From Yinghuangia sp051388915 (lineage in GTDB: Bacteria; Actinomycetota; Actinomycetes; Streptomycetales; Streptomycetaceae): a DNA stretch of 64,000 nt. Position numbers and translations under genes: made by a program. Below are positions 25,628 to 34,376 of the stretch, piece after piece. The notes below the pieces were generated by a model. The model had not been told where the DNA came from, made no database searches, and saw nothing but the letters and a program-made list of their open reading frames with translations. Each line of letters starts with the position of its first letter. The first letter of the stretch is position 1. Location of the stretch: the NCBI RefSeq assembly GCF_051388915.1, contig NZ_JBPKBH010000029.1, forward strand, positions 1 to 64,000, read 5' to 3'.

Positions 25628-26728
25628 ATGGCCGCACTGTGGTCGCGCGAGCGGCAGCAGGACTTCCGCAGCCGGGTCAGAGGGTGCCTGATCGGCGGCG
25701 CCGTGGGCGACGCGCTCGGCGCCGGGATCGAGTTCCTGGCCCTCGACGAGATCCGCGCGCAGCACGGGCCGGACGGGGTGACCGGCTACGTCACGGCGTA
25801 CCACCGGCGCGGCGCCATCACCGACGACACGCAGATGACCCTGTTCACCGTCGAGGGGCTGATACGCGCGCACGTGCGCCGCGACGACGGGGCCTGGCAC
25901 CCGCCGACCGACGTGCACCGCGCGTACCTGCGCTGGAAGGCCACGCAGAGCGAGTGGGGTCCGGACGAACGCCGCGACGAGGGCTGGCTGGTGCGCGAGG
26001 AGTGGCTGTACAGCTCGCGCGCCCCGGGCCACGCGTGCCTGCGCGGTCTCGACGACGAGGTGATGGGCACCCTCGACAAGCCGAAGAACGCCGACTCCAA
26101 GGGCTGTGGCGCGGTGATGCGCTCCGCGCCGTTCGGCATGCTGGTGGGCTGGAGCCCCGACCTGGTGTTTCAACTCGCGGTCGAGTGCGCGGTGCTGACG
26201 CACGGTCACCCGACCGGCTACCTGTCCGCCGGGGTGTTCGCGGTCGTCGTGCACGCGGTGATGCAGGGTGCGAGCGTTGACGCGGGGGTGCGCGAGGCGC
26301 TGGAACTGGCCTCCGCGCACGACGGGCACGAGGAGACGGTGGCCGCGGTCGAGGGCGCGCTGGCCATGGTGCGCAAGGGCACGCCGGACTCGGGCCGCGT
26401 CGAGGAACTGGGCCAGGGCTGGACCGCGGAGGAGGCATTGGCCATCGGGCTTTACTGCTCGCTGGTGGCCCCGGACGTCCGCAGCGGCCTGCTGCTCGCG
26501 GTCAACCACTCCGGGGACAGCGACTCCACCGGATCGATCTGCGGCAACCTCCTCGGCGCCATGCACGGCGAAACCGCGCTCCCGGCGGATCTCGTGGCCG
26601 AACTGGAGGGCCGCGGAACGCTGTTGCAGCTGGCGGACGACTTCTCGATGGAGATGACCCAGTCGGCCGCACTGCACGGAGCGGACGCCCCGCGCACCCA
26701 CTGGGCCAAGCGCTACCCGGCCACCTGA
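25628..26728 (+). CDS. ADP-ribosylglycohydrolase family protein
   Basis: A 366-aa DraG-like all-helical protein. Mg-binding motifs are present: 'GGAVGDALGAGIEF', 'GAITDDTQMTLFTVEGL' and 'NHSGDSDSTGSICGN'. Members remove ADP-ribose from proteins or small molecules. GGGGAGGGG lies before ATG 25628; the frame is open further upstream without conserved sequence. It is preceded by the 29-bp palindrome, which may place it in the same regulon as the acyl-CoA genes. A hairpin follows at 26798. Confidence 0.93.
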   Translation: MAALWSRERQQDFRSRVRGCLIGGAVGDALGAGIEFLALDEIRAQHGPDGVTGYVTAYHRRGAITDDTQMTLFTVEGLIRAHVRRDDGAWHPPTDVHRAYLRWKATQSEWGPDERRDEGWLVREEWLYSSRAPGHACLRGLDDEVMGTLDKPKNADSKGCGAVMRSAPFGMLVGWSPDLVFQLAVECAVLTHGHPTGYLSAGVFAVVVHAVMQGASVDAGVREALELASAHDGHEETVAAVEGALAMVRKGTPDSGRVEELGQGWTAEEALAIGLYCSLVAPDVRSGLLLAVNHSGDSDSTGSICGNLLGAMHGETALPADLVAELEGRGTLLQLADDFSMEMTQSAALHGADAPRTHWAKRYPAT

Positions 26729-26797
26729 GCCGACCGTTCTGGGCCGGTCACCTCGGCCTGGTCACCTGGGCTCGGCCATCAGCGTCCAACTGCTGTG

Positions 26798-26817
26798 GGG
26801 CCCGGTTCCCCGGGCCC
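26798..26817. terminator. Hairpin after the ADP-ribosylglycohydrolase
   Basis: Perfect 8-bp arms (GGGCCCGG/CCGGGCCC) with TTCC loop, 70 bp past the stop. The rest of 26729-27152 shows nothing else clear; it must hold the promoter of the next gene. Confidence 0.55.
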
Positions 26818-27152
26818 GGCTGCCGCGCTTGGTTTTCGGGACCGCGGCCGACCCGCCGCCGCGCGCCCCGGGCCACACCCACCCCGCGACCGAACGGCCG
26901 CCCTGTGTTCCCGACCGAGTGCCGCCCGGCTCGGCGGCCCGCAGGGCGGCATTGCATTTTGCCTGCTCTTGAAATGTCCGCGGGTTGAGCCTATTTTCGC
27001 TATCCGCTGGTCGACACGACTTACGCGCAGGGGAGCCGCGCGCGTGTCCGCCACGGGGGAATCGTCTGCGCTCGTTCGCGCTACCCGTACCGTCCACCGG
27101 GTGCCGCTGCACGTCATCGGCAATCACCTCTTTTTCGACGGAGGCCCGAGAG

Positions 27153-28097
27153 ATGGCTCGGTTCGGCATGAAACCCGCAAGACTCGTGGCCGCATTTGCG
27201 GTCTGCGCATCGGTGTTCGGCCTCGCGGCGCCCGCCGCGGAAGCGGCCGCACCCGCCGCGCCCAAGCGCCTGGACATCCTGCTCTCCAACGACGACGGCC
27301 ACCAGTTCCCCTTCATCCGCGCCGTACAGAGCGCGTTGAAGGCGGCCGGGCACAACGCCGTCATCGTCGCCCCGGCGAACGACCAGTCCGGCAAGGGCAC
27401 CGGCATCAACGCCAAGCCCGGCTCGGTGTTCAAGGCCGCCCAGGTCGAGCCCGGAATCTGGTCGGTGGAGGGCACCCCCGCCGATTCCGTGGCCTTCGGT
27501 ATCCAGCACGTGTACCAGAACAAGAAGCCCGACCTGGTGATCTCCGGTATCAACGCCGGCCAGAACATGGGCGCCACCACAAACCACTCCGGCACGGTCG
27601 GCGCCGCGATCACCGCCGCGGAAAAGGGAGTCCCGTCGATCGCGGTGAGTGCGGAATACGACACCTCGAACCCGGCGAACCCGTTCCCGCAGATTTCCAA
27701 GGCCGTCGGCTTCACCGTCAAGCTCGTCGAGAAGCTGGTCTCCACCGCGGGCCGCGACGGCCGCGTCCTGCCGGGCAAGTCGACCCTCAACGTCAACTAC
27801 CCGGTGAAGCCCACCGGCAAGGTGGCCTTCACGAACGTCGGTTCGGCCGAGGCGATCTTCACCAAGTACGTGCCGGCGCCCGACCAGTGCGACACCTGCT
27901 TCCGCCTCGACCTGGGCGTCAACCCGGACGCCCACGAGCCGGTCGGCAACGCGGACACCACGGCCATCGCGGACGGCAAGGTCTCCGTCTCGCTGCTGGA
28001 CGGCGACTGGACGACGCCCGCCTGGGCGCTCGGCCAGGTCATCTCGGTGTTCGACAACCTGAGCGTGCGGCTGCGGCTCAGCGGGCTGACCGCGTAG
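27153..28097 (+). CDS. Secreted SurE-like 5'/3'-nucleotidase
   Basis: A 314-aa protein with a signal peptide ('MKPARLVAAFAVCASVFGLA', cleavage near AEAAA, about residue 35). The SurE domain follows: the metal motif 'LLSNDDGH' and the 'LVISGINAGQNMG' loop are intact, with 'GTPADSVAFGI' between them. SurE enzymes hydrolyse nucleoside monophosphates and short polyphosphates; the classic versions are cytoplasmic, so export is unusual. GGAGG lies eight bases before ATG 27153. No lipobox is apparent, so the product is probably released. Confidence 0.88.
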   Translation: MARFGMKPARLVAAFAVCASVFGLAAPAAEAAAPAAPKRLDILLSNDDGHQFPFIRAVQSALKAAGHNAVIVAPANDQSGKGTGINAKPGSVFKAAQVEPGIWSVEGTPADSVAFGIQHVYQNKKPDLVISGINAGQNMGATTNHSGTVGAAITAAEKGVPSIAVSAEYDTSNPANPFPQISKAVGFTVKLVEKLVSTAGRDGRVLPGKSTLNVNYPVKPTGKVAFTNVGSAEAIFTKYVPAPDQCDTCFRLDLGVNPDAHEPVGNADTTAIADGKVSVSLLDGDWTTPAWALGQVISVFDNLSVRLRLSGLTA

Positions 28098-28110
28098 GAC
28101 GGCGAGGGGG

Positions 28111-28310
28111 GGTCGCCCGATACNNNNNNNNNNNNNNNNNNNNNNNNNNNNNNNNNNNNNNNNNNNNNNNNNNNNNNNNNNNNNNNNNNNNNNNNNNNNN
28201 NNNNNNNNNNNNNNNNNNNNNNNNNNNNNNNNNGGTCGCCCGATACGCGACCGCCCCGACACGCCACTGCCCCGATACGCGACTGCCCCGAAGCGCCACC
28301 GCCCCGGCCG
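28111..28310. repeat. 16-bp tandem array interrupted by an assembly gap
   Basis: N occupies 28124-28233. GGTCGCCCGATAC stands on both sides of the gap, followed on the right by units of GCCCCGATACGCGACT (16 bp). The gap probably hides further copies, and its length may be arbitrary. The array lies between two convergent genes. Frames crossing the N run are artefacts. Confidence 0.85.
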
Positions 28311-28313
28311 TGG

Positions 28314-29048
28314 TCAGTCCGCCGCGTGGTTCTCCCACTGCTCGATCAGCGCCACCAGCTGCTCGTGCGTGACCCCTTCCGGGATGCCGGAGGGCACCGT
28401 CCGCAGGGGCGGGTCCCAGCCGGTGGCCGGGTCGTACCGGCGCACGACCTTCGCCGGCACACCGGCCACCACGCTGTGGTCGGGCACCGTCCCGCGCACC
28501 ACCGAGCCGGCCGCCACCACGACGTTCCGGCCGAGCCGCGCGCCGGGCAGGACGATCGCCCCGGCGCCCAGCCAACTCCCGTCCCCGATCACGACGGTGT
28601 CGTTGATCGGCCACTGCTTGCCGATCGGCTGGTCGGGGTCGGCGTAGCTGTGGTTCTGGTCGGTGATGTAGACGTACGGCCCGGTCCACACGTCGTCGCC
28701 GATCACGATCGAGTGGTGGCCGACGATGTGGCTGCCGCGGCCGATCGTGCAGCGGTCGCCGATCGTCACGATCGGCCTGCTGCCCAGGTCGTGGCCCGGC
28801 GCGAGGCCCGCGGACAGGCTCACGTGGTCGCCGAAGCCGGTCTCCGCGCCGATGTGGATCCAGCGCTCGCCGAAGATCGTGCCGGTCGGGAACGCGAACT
28901 TCGACCCGGGGCCGAGCGCGCCGAACGAAAGCAGGCCGGGCCGCTCGGCGGTGATCGCACCGGCTTTGCGCACCGCGTCCCAGCCGCGGTGCAGGGTGCG
29001 CGAAACGGCCCGGCGGCCGTGTGCGCGCAGGGCTTGGGCCATCGACAT
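28314..29048 (-). CDS. Hexapeptide-repeat acyltransferase
   Basis: A 244-aa left-handed beta-helix acyltransferase (LbH/xenobiotic acetyltransferase type). Hexad repeats run from about residue 65 to 200 ('IGRGSHIVGHHSIVIGDDVW', 'IGDGSWLGAGAIVLPGARLG'), with the CoA-site phrase 'NHSYADPDQPIGKQ' and the end motif 'VVAGVPAKVVRRYDP'. Acceptor unknown; sugars or polyketides are common. ATG 29048 is preferred because the 35 residues upstream are unlike the family. It is divergent from the alcohol dehydrogenase. Confidence 0.88.
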   Translation of the reverse strand: MSMAQALRAHGRRAVSRTLHRGWDAVRKAGAITAERPGLLSFGALGPGSKFAFPTGTIFGERWIHIGAETGFGDHVSLSAGLAPGHDLGSRPIVTIGDRCTIGRGSHIVGHHSIVIGDDVWTGPYVYITDQNHSYADPDQPIGKQWPINDTVVIGDGSWLGAGAIVLPGARLGRNVVVAAGSVVRGTVPDHSVVAGVPAKVVRRYDPATGWDPPLRTVPSGIPEGVTHEQLVALIEQWENHAAD

Positions 29049-29183
29049 GGCGCCCACGCTAGCGAGATCGACTCGGCGCGCGGCGGGCGGTGGGACGAAG
29101 GTCACGCCGTCCGGGCGGGGCGTACCGGAGTTGGTCGCCGGGCGTACTGCCATCGGTACCGCGCGTCGGCTAGATTCGCGCCT

Positions 29184-29196
29184 GTAACAGTGTTAC
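29184..29196. promoter_or_regulatory. Palindrome GTAAC-AGT-GTTAC
   Basis: A perfect inverted repeat 23 bp before the alcohol dehydrogenase start and in the divergent region with the acyltransferase. It is of TetR-operator form and unlike the CTGACG sites. Confidence 0.45.
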
Positions 29197-29219
29197 TGAC
29201 ACTCTCCCCGGAGCAGCCC

Positions 29220-30263
29220 ATGCGCGCCGTCGTCATCAACGGAACCCGCGACGTCACCGTCGAGAAGGTCGACGACCCGGTGCTCAGCGGCCCGGACGGG
29301 GCGATCGTCCAGGTCACCGCCAGCGCGCTGTGCGGCTCGGACCTGCACTTCTACGAAGGCGACTTCGCGGTCAGCGGCCTGCGGCCCGGGCACGAGGTGG
29401 TCGGCACGGTGCTGGAGACCGGCAGCGCGGTCGGCCGCGTGCGGGCCGGCGACCGCGTCCTGGTCTCGCCGGTGTTCGGCTGCGGCAAGTGCGCCGGCTG
29501 CGCGGCCGGGAACGGCATCGACTGCACCGGCGGCGGCCTGCGCGTGCTGGGCAGCGGCCCGGACCTGCCGGGCGGGCACGCCGAGGCGGTCGAGATCCCC
29601 GTCGCCGACATGGCGCTGCTACCGATCCCCGACGACATCTCGGTCGACAACGCGGTGCTGCTCACCGACGCGCTGCCCACCGGCTGGACGGCCGCGCGCC
29701 GTGCCGACATCCGGCCGGGGGCCACCGTCGCGGTCATCGGCCTCGGGCCCGTCGGGCTGTACGCGCTCCAGTCGGCTCAGGTACTCGGTGCGGGCCGGGT
29801 GCTGGCGGTGGACCGGGTGCCCGAGCGCCTGGCGACGGCCGGGGCCCTGGGCGCCGAGCCGATCGACGCGTCCGCGGGCGACATCGCCCAGCAGATCCTG
29901 GCCGCCACCGGCGGGCTCGGCGCGGACTCGGTCATCGAGGCGGTGGGCCACGACGCCACCCTCACCGCGGCGATCAACGCGGTGCGCACGTCCCACACCG
30001 TCTCCGTGGTGGGCGTCAACGCCAACTTCACGTTCCCGATCGCCGCCCCGCTGCTGCTGATTCGCAACGTCACGCTGCGCTTCACCACCGCGCCCGTGGC
30101 GGCCACCTGGGCCGAGCTCATCCCGCTGATCCGGTACGGCCGCCTCATCCCGGTGGACGTGTTCACCCACCGCCTCCCGCTGAGCGAAGCGGCCCGCGGG
30201 TACCAGGTGTTCGCGGACCGGAGCGAGGGCTGCCTGAAGGTGCTCTTCGACCCGAGCCGCTGA
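29220..30263 (+). CDS. Zinc-dependent alcohol dehydrogenase (MDR family)
   Basis: A 347-aa medium-chain dehydrogenase. Catalytic zinc ligands are Cys in 'SALCGSDLHFYEG' and His-Glu in 'GLRPGHEVVGTV'. The structural zinc site is 'CGKCAGCAAGNGIDC', and the Rossmann motif is 'VAVIGLGPVGLYALQSAQ'. Asp in 'VLAVDRVPERL' suggests NAD(H). GGAG lies seven bases before ATG 29220. A GTAAC-N3-GTTAC palindrome just upstream probably controls it. Convergent with the PTS genes, with 21 bp between the stops. Confidence 0.93.
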   Translation: MRAVVINGTRDVTVEKVDDPVLSGPDGAIVQVTASALCGSDLHFYEGDFAVSGLRPGHEVVGTVLETGSAVGRVRAGDRVLVSPVFGCGKCAGCAAGNGIDCTGGGLRVLGSGPDLPGGHAEAVEIPVADMALLPIPDDISVDNAVLLTDALPTGWTAARRADIRPGATVAVIGLGPVGLYALQSAQVLGAGRVLAVDRVPERLATAGALGAEPIDASAGDIAQQILAATGGLGADSVIEAVGHDATLTAAINAVRTSHTVSVVGVNANFTFPIAAPLLLIRNVTLRFTTAPVAATWAELIPLIRYGRLIPVDVFTHRLPLSEAARGYQVFADRSEGCLKVLFDPSR

Positions 30264-30284
30264 GCGGCGGGAGTTGATCGGGCG

Positions 30285-32207
30285 TCAATTGCCCGTGCGG
30301 GCAAGGCGTTCGCGTACCAGCTCGGCACAGTGCGTCGAGTCCAGTGCGCGCACCTGCTCGCGTACCGCCTCCAGAACCGGCGGCGCGACCGACAACGCGT
30401 CGACGCCGAGCCCGAGGAGCAGCGGCAGTACGCGCGGATCCGCGGCGGCGTCCCCGCACACCGACACCGGCCGGCCGAAGGCGTGCGCGTACCCCGCCAC
30501 GCGCCGAACCGCGGCCAGCACGACCGGATCGGCGGTGCGGACGGGCGTCAGCCCCGGGTCGTCCCGGTCCAGGCCCAGCAGCAGCGCCGTCAGGTCGTTC
30601 GTGCCGAGGGCGAGGAAGTCCGCTGCCGCGGCGAGGTCTTCGGCCTCGTCCACCGCCTCCGGGAGCTCGACCATCGCGCCCAGCGGCGGGCGGCGCGTGA
30701 CGCCGGACAGGCGGCACACGTCCGCCAGCAGGTGTCGGCAGCGTACGAAGTCGGCGGCCCCCTCGACCATCGGCACCAGGATCCGCACGGCGCGCCCGGT
30801 GGTCGCGGCGGCGGCGAGGATGCCGCGGAACTGCGCGCGCAGCATCGCGTCCGAACGCTCCACACCGGGCTCGCCGCCCAGGAACACCGGCCGCTTGTCG
30901 CCCGCGAAGTCCAGCGTGCGGACCACGAACGTGCCCTCCGGGCCGTCGCGCAGCAGCGGTATGAGGGACGCGGTGTGCTCGTCGGCGTCCGGCCAGTGGT
31001 CGGCGGCCAGGAACGGCAGCTCGGTGCGCAGCAGGCCGACGCCCTCGGCGGCGTTCGCGCGTGCGGCGACGGCCTCGCGGTAGCTGCCGACGTTGGCGCG
31101 GACCCGGATGCGACGGCCGTCGCGGGTCGTGGTGGGGCGTACGGGATCCTCGGACGGGGGGTGGCCGGACGCGGCGGCGGGGTCGGAACCTCGAAAGGTT
31201 CCGGTGCTGCTCCCGGACGTCCCGGCCAGTACGAAATCCGGCACCAGGTCGCCGACTTGCGGATCGACCACGACCAGACCGCGGTCGCCGTCCACCAGCA
31301 CGCGGTGGGCAGCCGTCCCGCGGAGCGCCCGGACGTCCGCGCCGAGGACCAGCGGGATGCCCAACGCCCTTGCCACCACCGCCAGATGGCCGGTCGGACC
31401 ACCGCGCCCGGACACCGCGGCGACCGGGCCGCGGCCAGGCATGAGCACGTCGGCGGCGGCGAGTTCGTCACCGACGAGGACGATGTCGGGGCCGTGCGCG
31501 GTGGGTTGCGGGGTGGCCTGTGAGGCCGGTCGGGAGATGGCTTGGGAGGCGGATTGGGAGGCGGATTGAGAGGCGGATTGAGACGCGGGTTGAGAAGCGG
31601 GTTGAGAAGCGGGTTGAGACTCAGGTTGAGGCGCGGCTTGAGACGCAGGTTGAGACGTGGACCGAGGTGCCTCGCGGGGGTGTTCGCGGGAGGCGTCGCG
31701 CAGCCAGGCCGCCGCCCGGCGTCCGATCTGCCGGATGTCGGTGGCGCGGTCGGCGAAGACGGGGTCGCCGAGTGCGGTGAGGGCGTCGGCGTGCCGGTTG
31801 GTCGCCGCCACGACCGCCTCCACGGCGGTGAGCCCCGCACCGGCCAACTCCTCGGCGAGCGCCCGCAATGCGGGGTCCTCCGCGATGAGGGCGCCGACGT
31901 CGATGATGTCGGCCTGCTCGGCCCGCCCCTCGCTCCGCAGCGCGTCTGCCAATCCGGTCAACTCCGCCGCCGCGGCGGCCAGCGCATCGGCAACGCTCCC
32001 GTGTCCGGCGCCGGTCGGTCCGTCATCGACACTCACCACCCGCCCGACGGCCACTCCGCCAGATCCGGACACGCCGCGCAACACGGTCCCGTGGCCGTCG
32101 GCGGGACCCTCCGGGACCGCGTCGCCGGGTTGGGAGCCGCTTGTGCGGCCCGGTCCGGAATCCCCGACCAGCGACCGTGAGTTGTCCTCCCACGTGCTGC
32201 CCGTCAT
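30285..32207 (-). CDS. ptsI: PTS enzyme I (phosphoenolpyruvate-protein phosphotransferase)
   Basis: A 640-aa enzyme I: takes phosphate from PEP and passes it to HPr. The phosphohistidine is in 'GRGGPTGHLAVVARALGIP' (canonical GGxTSH, with Gly for Ser). The PEP-binding barrel has 'VGLLRTELPFLAADHW', 'FLALGTNDLTALLLGLDRDD' and the Cys of 'VSVCGDAAADPRVLP'. An insertion of about 50 residues rich in Ser-Gln-Pro-Ala repeats separates the HPr-binding helical region from the phosphohistidine domain; it is encoded by a 12-bp tandem repeat. The ATG overlaps the DhaL stop (ATGA). Enzyme I next to DhaK, DhaL and DhaM points to dedicated dihydroxyacetone phosphorylation. Confidence 0.93.
   Translation of the reverse strand: MTGSTWEDNSRSLVGDSGPGRTSGSQPGDAVPEGPADGHGTVLRGVSGSGGVAVGRVVSVDDGPTGAGHGSVADALAAAAAELTGLADALRSEGRAEQADIIDVGALIAEDPALRALAEELAGAGLTAVEAVVAATNRHADALTALGDPVFADRATDIRQIGRRAAAWLRDASREHPREAPRSTSQPASQAAPQPESQPASQPASQPASQSASQSASQSASQAISRPASQATPQPTAHGPDIVLVGDELAAADVLMPGRGPVAAVSGRGGPTGHLAVVARALGIPLVLGADVRALRGTAAHRVLVDGDRGLVVVDPQVGDLVPDFVLAGTSGSSTGTFRGSDPAAASGHPPSEDPVRPTTTRDGRRIRVRANVGSYREAVAARANAAEGVGLLRTELPFLAADHWPDADEHTASLIPLLRDGPEGTFVVRTLDFAGDKRPVFLGGEPGVERSDAMLRAQFRGILAAAATTGRAVRILVPMVEGAADFVRCRHLLADVCRLSGVTRRPPLGAMVELPEAVDEAEDLAAAADFLALGTNDLTALLLGLDRDDPGLTPVRTADPVVLAAVRRVAGYAHAFGRPVSVCGDAAADPRVLPLLLGLGVDALSVAPPVLEAVREQVRALDSTHCAELVRERLARTGN
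31541..31660. repeat. 12-bp coding tandem repeat in enzyme I
   Basis: About ten imperfect units of the type GCGGGTTGAGAA (+ strand) encode repeated Ser-Gln-Pro-Ala/Ser-Gln-Ser-Ala on the reverse strand. Expected to vary in copy number between strains. Confidence 0.8.
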
Positions 32208-32842
32208 GCGGTCGGCGCGAGGACGTGGGCCAGTGCCCGGAACATCAGAGCCGTGGACGTCGCCCCGGGGTCCTGGTGGCCGACGCTGCGTTCGCCCAGA
32301 TACGACGCGCGGCCCTTCCGGGCGCGCATCGGTGTGGTCGCCCGCATGCCCTCCTCGGCGGCGTCCGCCGCGAGCAGCGCAGCCTGCGGCAGCGGAGCGT
32401 CCGACGCCGCCAGCAGGGCCGCGACAGCGGGGTCGAAGGCGTCCACCATCGTCTTGTCGCCCGGGACCGCGCCGCCCAGGCGGCACAGCGCGTCGAGCCC
32501 GGTGCGCAACGCCGCCGCCAGGCCCGCCGTGTCGGCGGACGGGCCGGTGACGGCCTTGCCGGTGGTGCGCAGCGCCGTACCGTACAGCGGCCCCGCCGCG
32601 CCGCCCACGTTGGTGATCAGCGCGCCGCCCACCTCGACCAGGAACGGACCCGGCTCGGCATTCTCGGCGGCGAGACGTTCCGCGGCGACCGCCGCCGCCG
32701 AGAAACCGCGGCGCAGGTTCGCGCCGTGGTCGCCGTCCCCGATCGCGGCGTCGAGCGCGGTCAGCTCCGCCTCGTGTTCCGCGACCGACGCGGCGATGGC
32801 GCGCATCCAGGCCAGTGTCGTCGCGGTGTCCAGGTCTCCCAC
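32204..32842 (-). CDS. dhaL: Dihydroxyacetone kinase subunit DhaL
   Basis: A 212-aa ADP-binding subunit that carries the phosphate from DhaM to dihydroxyacetone held by DhaK. Metal-binding Asp residues are in 'DAAIGDGDHGANLRRGF', and further family phrases are 'LITNVGGAAGPLYGTAL' and 'GAVPGDKTMVDAFDPAV'. The start is GTG 32842 with GGGAGC just upstream; the longer frame runs back into dhaK in another frame. Its stop overlaps the enzyme I start by four bases. Confidence 0.94.
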   Translation of the reverse strand: MGDLDTATTLAWMRAIAASVAEHEAELTALDAAIGDGDHGANLRRGFSAAAVAAERLAAENAEPGPFLVEVGGALITNVGGAAGPLYGTALRTTGKAVTGPSADTAGLAAALRTGLDALCRLGGAVPGDKTMVDAFDPAVAALLAASDAPLPQAALLAADAAEEGMRATTPMRARKGRASYLGERSVGHQDPGATSTALMFRALAHVLAPTA

Positions 32843-32906
32843 GGTGCTCCCTTGTCCGGCCTTCTCCGGCAGTGGTCGGCGGCGGGTCGGTGGCGGCCGT
32901 CCCGTG

Positions 32907-33899
32907 TCAGCCCCAGCGCAGGGCCGCGGTGTCGACCGGCGCGTCCCACAGGCGCAACATCTCGGCGTCCGCCCGGCACAGGGTGAGGGACGCACCGGCC
33001 ATGTCGAGGCTGGTCACATACGTGCCGACCAGGTTGCGCGCGATGCGGACGCCCCTGCGGGCCAGTTCCTCCGCGACATGTCCGTAAACCACGTACAACT
33101 CCAGGAGCGGCGTCGCGCCCAGTCCGTTGACCAGCGCGATGACAGGATCCCCGGTGTCCGGCAGTTCCGCGAGCACCACGTCGACCATGTCGGCGACCAG
33201 TTCGCGTGCGGGGCGCAGCGCGGCGCGGCGGCGGCCGGGTTCGCCGTGGATGCCGACGCCCATCTCGATCTCGTCGCCGCCGAGCTCGAAGCCGGGGCGC
33301 CCCGCGGCGGGCGCGGTGCCGGGGGAGAGGGCGACGGCGTACGAGCGCGAGGCCTCGTTCGCGCGCCGCCCGGCGTCGGCGACGGCCTTGAGGTCGGCGC
33401 CCTCCTCGGCCCGGGCGCCCGCGACCTTCTCCACGATGAGCGTGGCCCCGGTGCCGCGGCGACCCGCGGTCCAGGTGGAGTCCTGGACGGCGACGTCGTC
33501 GTCGACGAGGACCTTGGCGACCTCCAGCCCCTCTTCGGCGGCGAGTTCGGCGGCCATGTCGAAGTTGAGGTTGTCGCCGGTGTAGTTCTTGACGATATGC
33601 ACCACCCCGACCCCGCCGGACACCGCGCGCGTCGCCGCCAGCACACGGTCCGGGGTCGGGGACGAGAAGATCTCGCCCGCACACGCGGCGTCCAACATGC
33701 CGGGACCGACGAATCCGGTGTGCAAAGGCTCGTGCCCCGACCCGCCACCGGACACCAGCCCGACCTTGCCGACCCGCGGGCCACCCGCGCGCGTGACGAC
33801 CCGCAGTTCCCGATCGACACGCAGATCCGCCCGCGACGCGGCCAGCCCGGCGAGCGCGTCGTCGACCACCGACTCCGGGTCGTTCAGGAACTTCTTCAT
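32907..33899 (-). CDS. dhaK: Dihydroxyacetone kinase subunit DhaK
   Basis: A 330-aa substrate-binding subunit that holds dihydroxyacetone as a covalent hemiaminal on a His. It opens 'MKKFLNDPESVVDDALAGLA', with 'VGLVSGGGSGHEPLHTGFVG', 'HIVKNYTGDNLNFDMAAELA' and the substrate His in 'GVGIHGEPGRRR'. GGAGAGGG directly precedes ATG 33899. First gene of the reverse-strand operon dhaK-dhaL-ptsI, divergent from dhaM-HPr over an 84-bp gap. Confidence 0.95.
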   Translation of the reverse strand: MKKFLNDPESVVDDALAGLAASRADLRVDRELRVVTRAGGPRVGKVGLVSGGGSGHEPLHTGFVGPGMLDAACAGEIFSSPTPDRVLAATRAVSGGVGVVHIVKNYTGDNLNFDMAAELAAEEGLEVAKVLVDDDVAVQDSTWTAGRRGTGATLIVEKVAGARAEEGADLKAVADAGRRANEASRSYAVALSPGTAPAAGRPGFELGGDEIEMGVGIHGEPGRRRAALRPARELVADMVDVVLAELPDTGDPVIALVNGLGATPLLELYVVYGHVAEELARRGVRIARNLVGTYVTSLDMAGASLTLCRADAEMLRLWDAPVDTAALRWG

Positions 33900-33946
33900 A
33901 ACCCTCTCCTTGGCAGCCGGTACGCGTTCGCGATACGCCCTCACAA

Positions 33947-33975
33947 GTGACGAAGCACGACGGTTCTCGTAGCAT
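33947..33975 (+). promoter_or_regulatory. Predicted promoter of dhaM, likely leaderless
   Basis: GTGACG (33947-33952), 17-bp spacer, TAGCAT (33970-33975). The dhaM GTG begins eight bases past the -10 and has no Shine-Dalgarno, so the message may start at the GTG. Confidence 0.45.
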
Positions 33976-33983
33976 GCCCGATC

Positions 33984-34376
33984 GTGGGCAATCTCGTAGG
34001 GCTCGTCCTGGTATCGCACAGCCGCACCCTCGCGGAGGGACTGCGGGAGCTCGTGGGGCAGGTCGGCGGGGGCGAGGTCGCGGTCGCGGTCGCGGCCGGC
34101 GGCCCGGACGGCGGGCTCGGGACGTCCCCCGAGCGGGTCGCGGCGGCGCTGCGCGAGGCCGACGGCGGTGCGGGGGTGGTCGTCCTGCCCGATCTGGGGA
34201 GCGCGGTGCTGACGGTGCGGGCGCTGCTGCTCGAGGAGGCGTGGCCCGGAATCCGGCTGGCGGACGCCCCGTTCGTGGAGGGCGCGGTCGCGGCGGCGGT
34301 CACCGCGGCGACGGGCGCCGACCTGGAGGCCGTGGCGGCCGCGGCTGAGGAGGCGCGAGATGTCCGGAAGCTCTGA
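33984..34376 (+). CDS. dhaM: PTS dihydroxyacetone phosphotransferase subunit DhaM (EIIA domain only)
   Basis: A 130-aa EIIA(Man)-like protein with the phosphorylatable His in 'LVLVSHSRTLAEGLREL' at about residue 12 and the family 'GGAGVVVLPDLGSAVLTV'. It phosphorylates DhaL-bound ADP. E. coli DhaM is a fusion of EIIA, HPr-like and EI-like domains; here only the EIIA part is present, and HPr and enzyme I are separate genes in the same locus. Starts at GTG 33984. The HPr gene overlaps its end by 17 bp. Confidence 0.92.
   Translation: MGNLVGLVLVSHSRTLAEGLRELVGQVGGGEVAVAVAAGGPDGGLGTSPERVAAALREADGGAGVVVLPDLGSAVLTVRALLLEEAWPGIRLADAPFVEGAVAAAVTAATGADLEAVAAAAEEARDVRKL

Noticed and set aside
28078..28689. 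Open frames spanning the N run at 28124-28233
   Set aside because: They depend on unknown bases and have no conserved sequence on either side.
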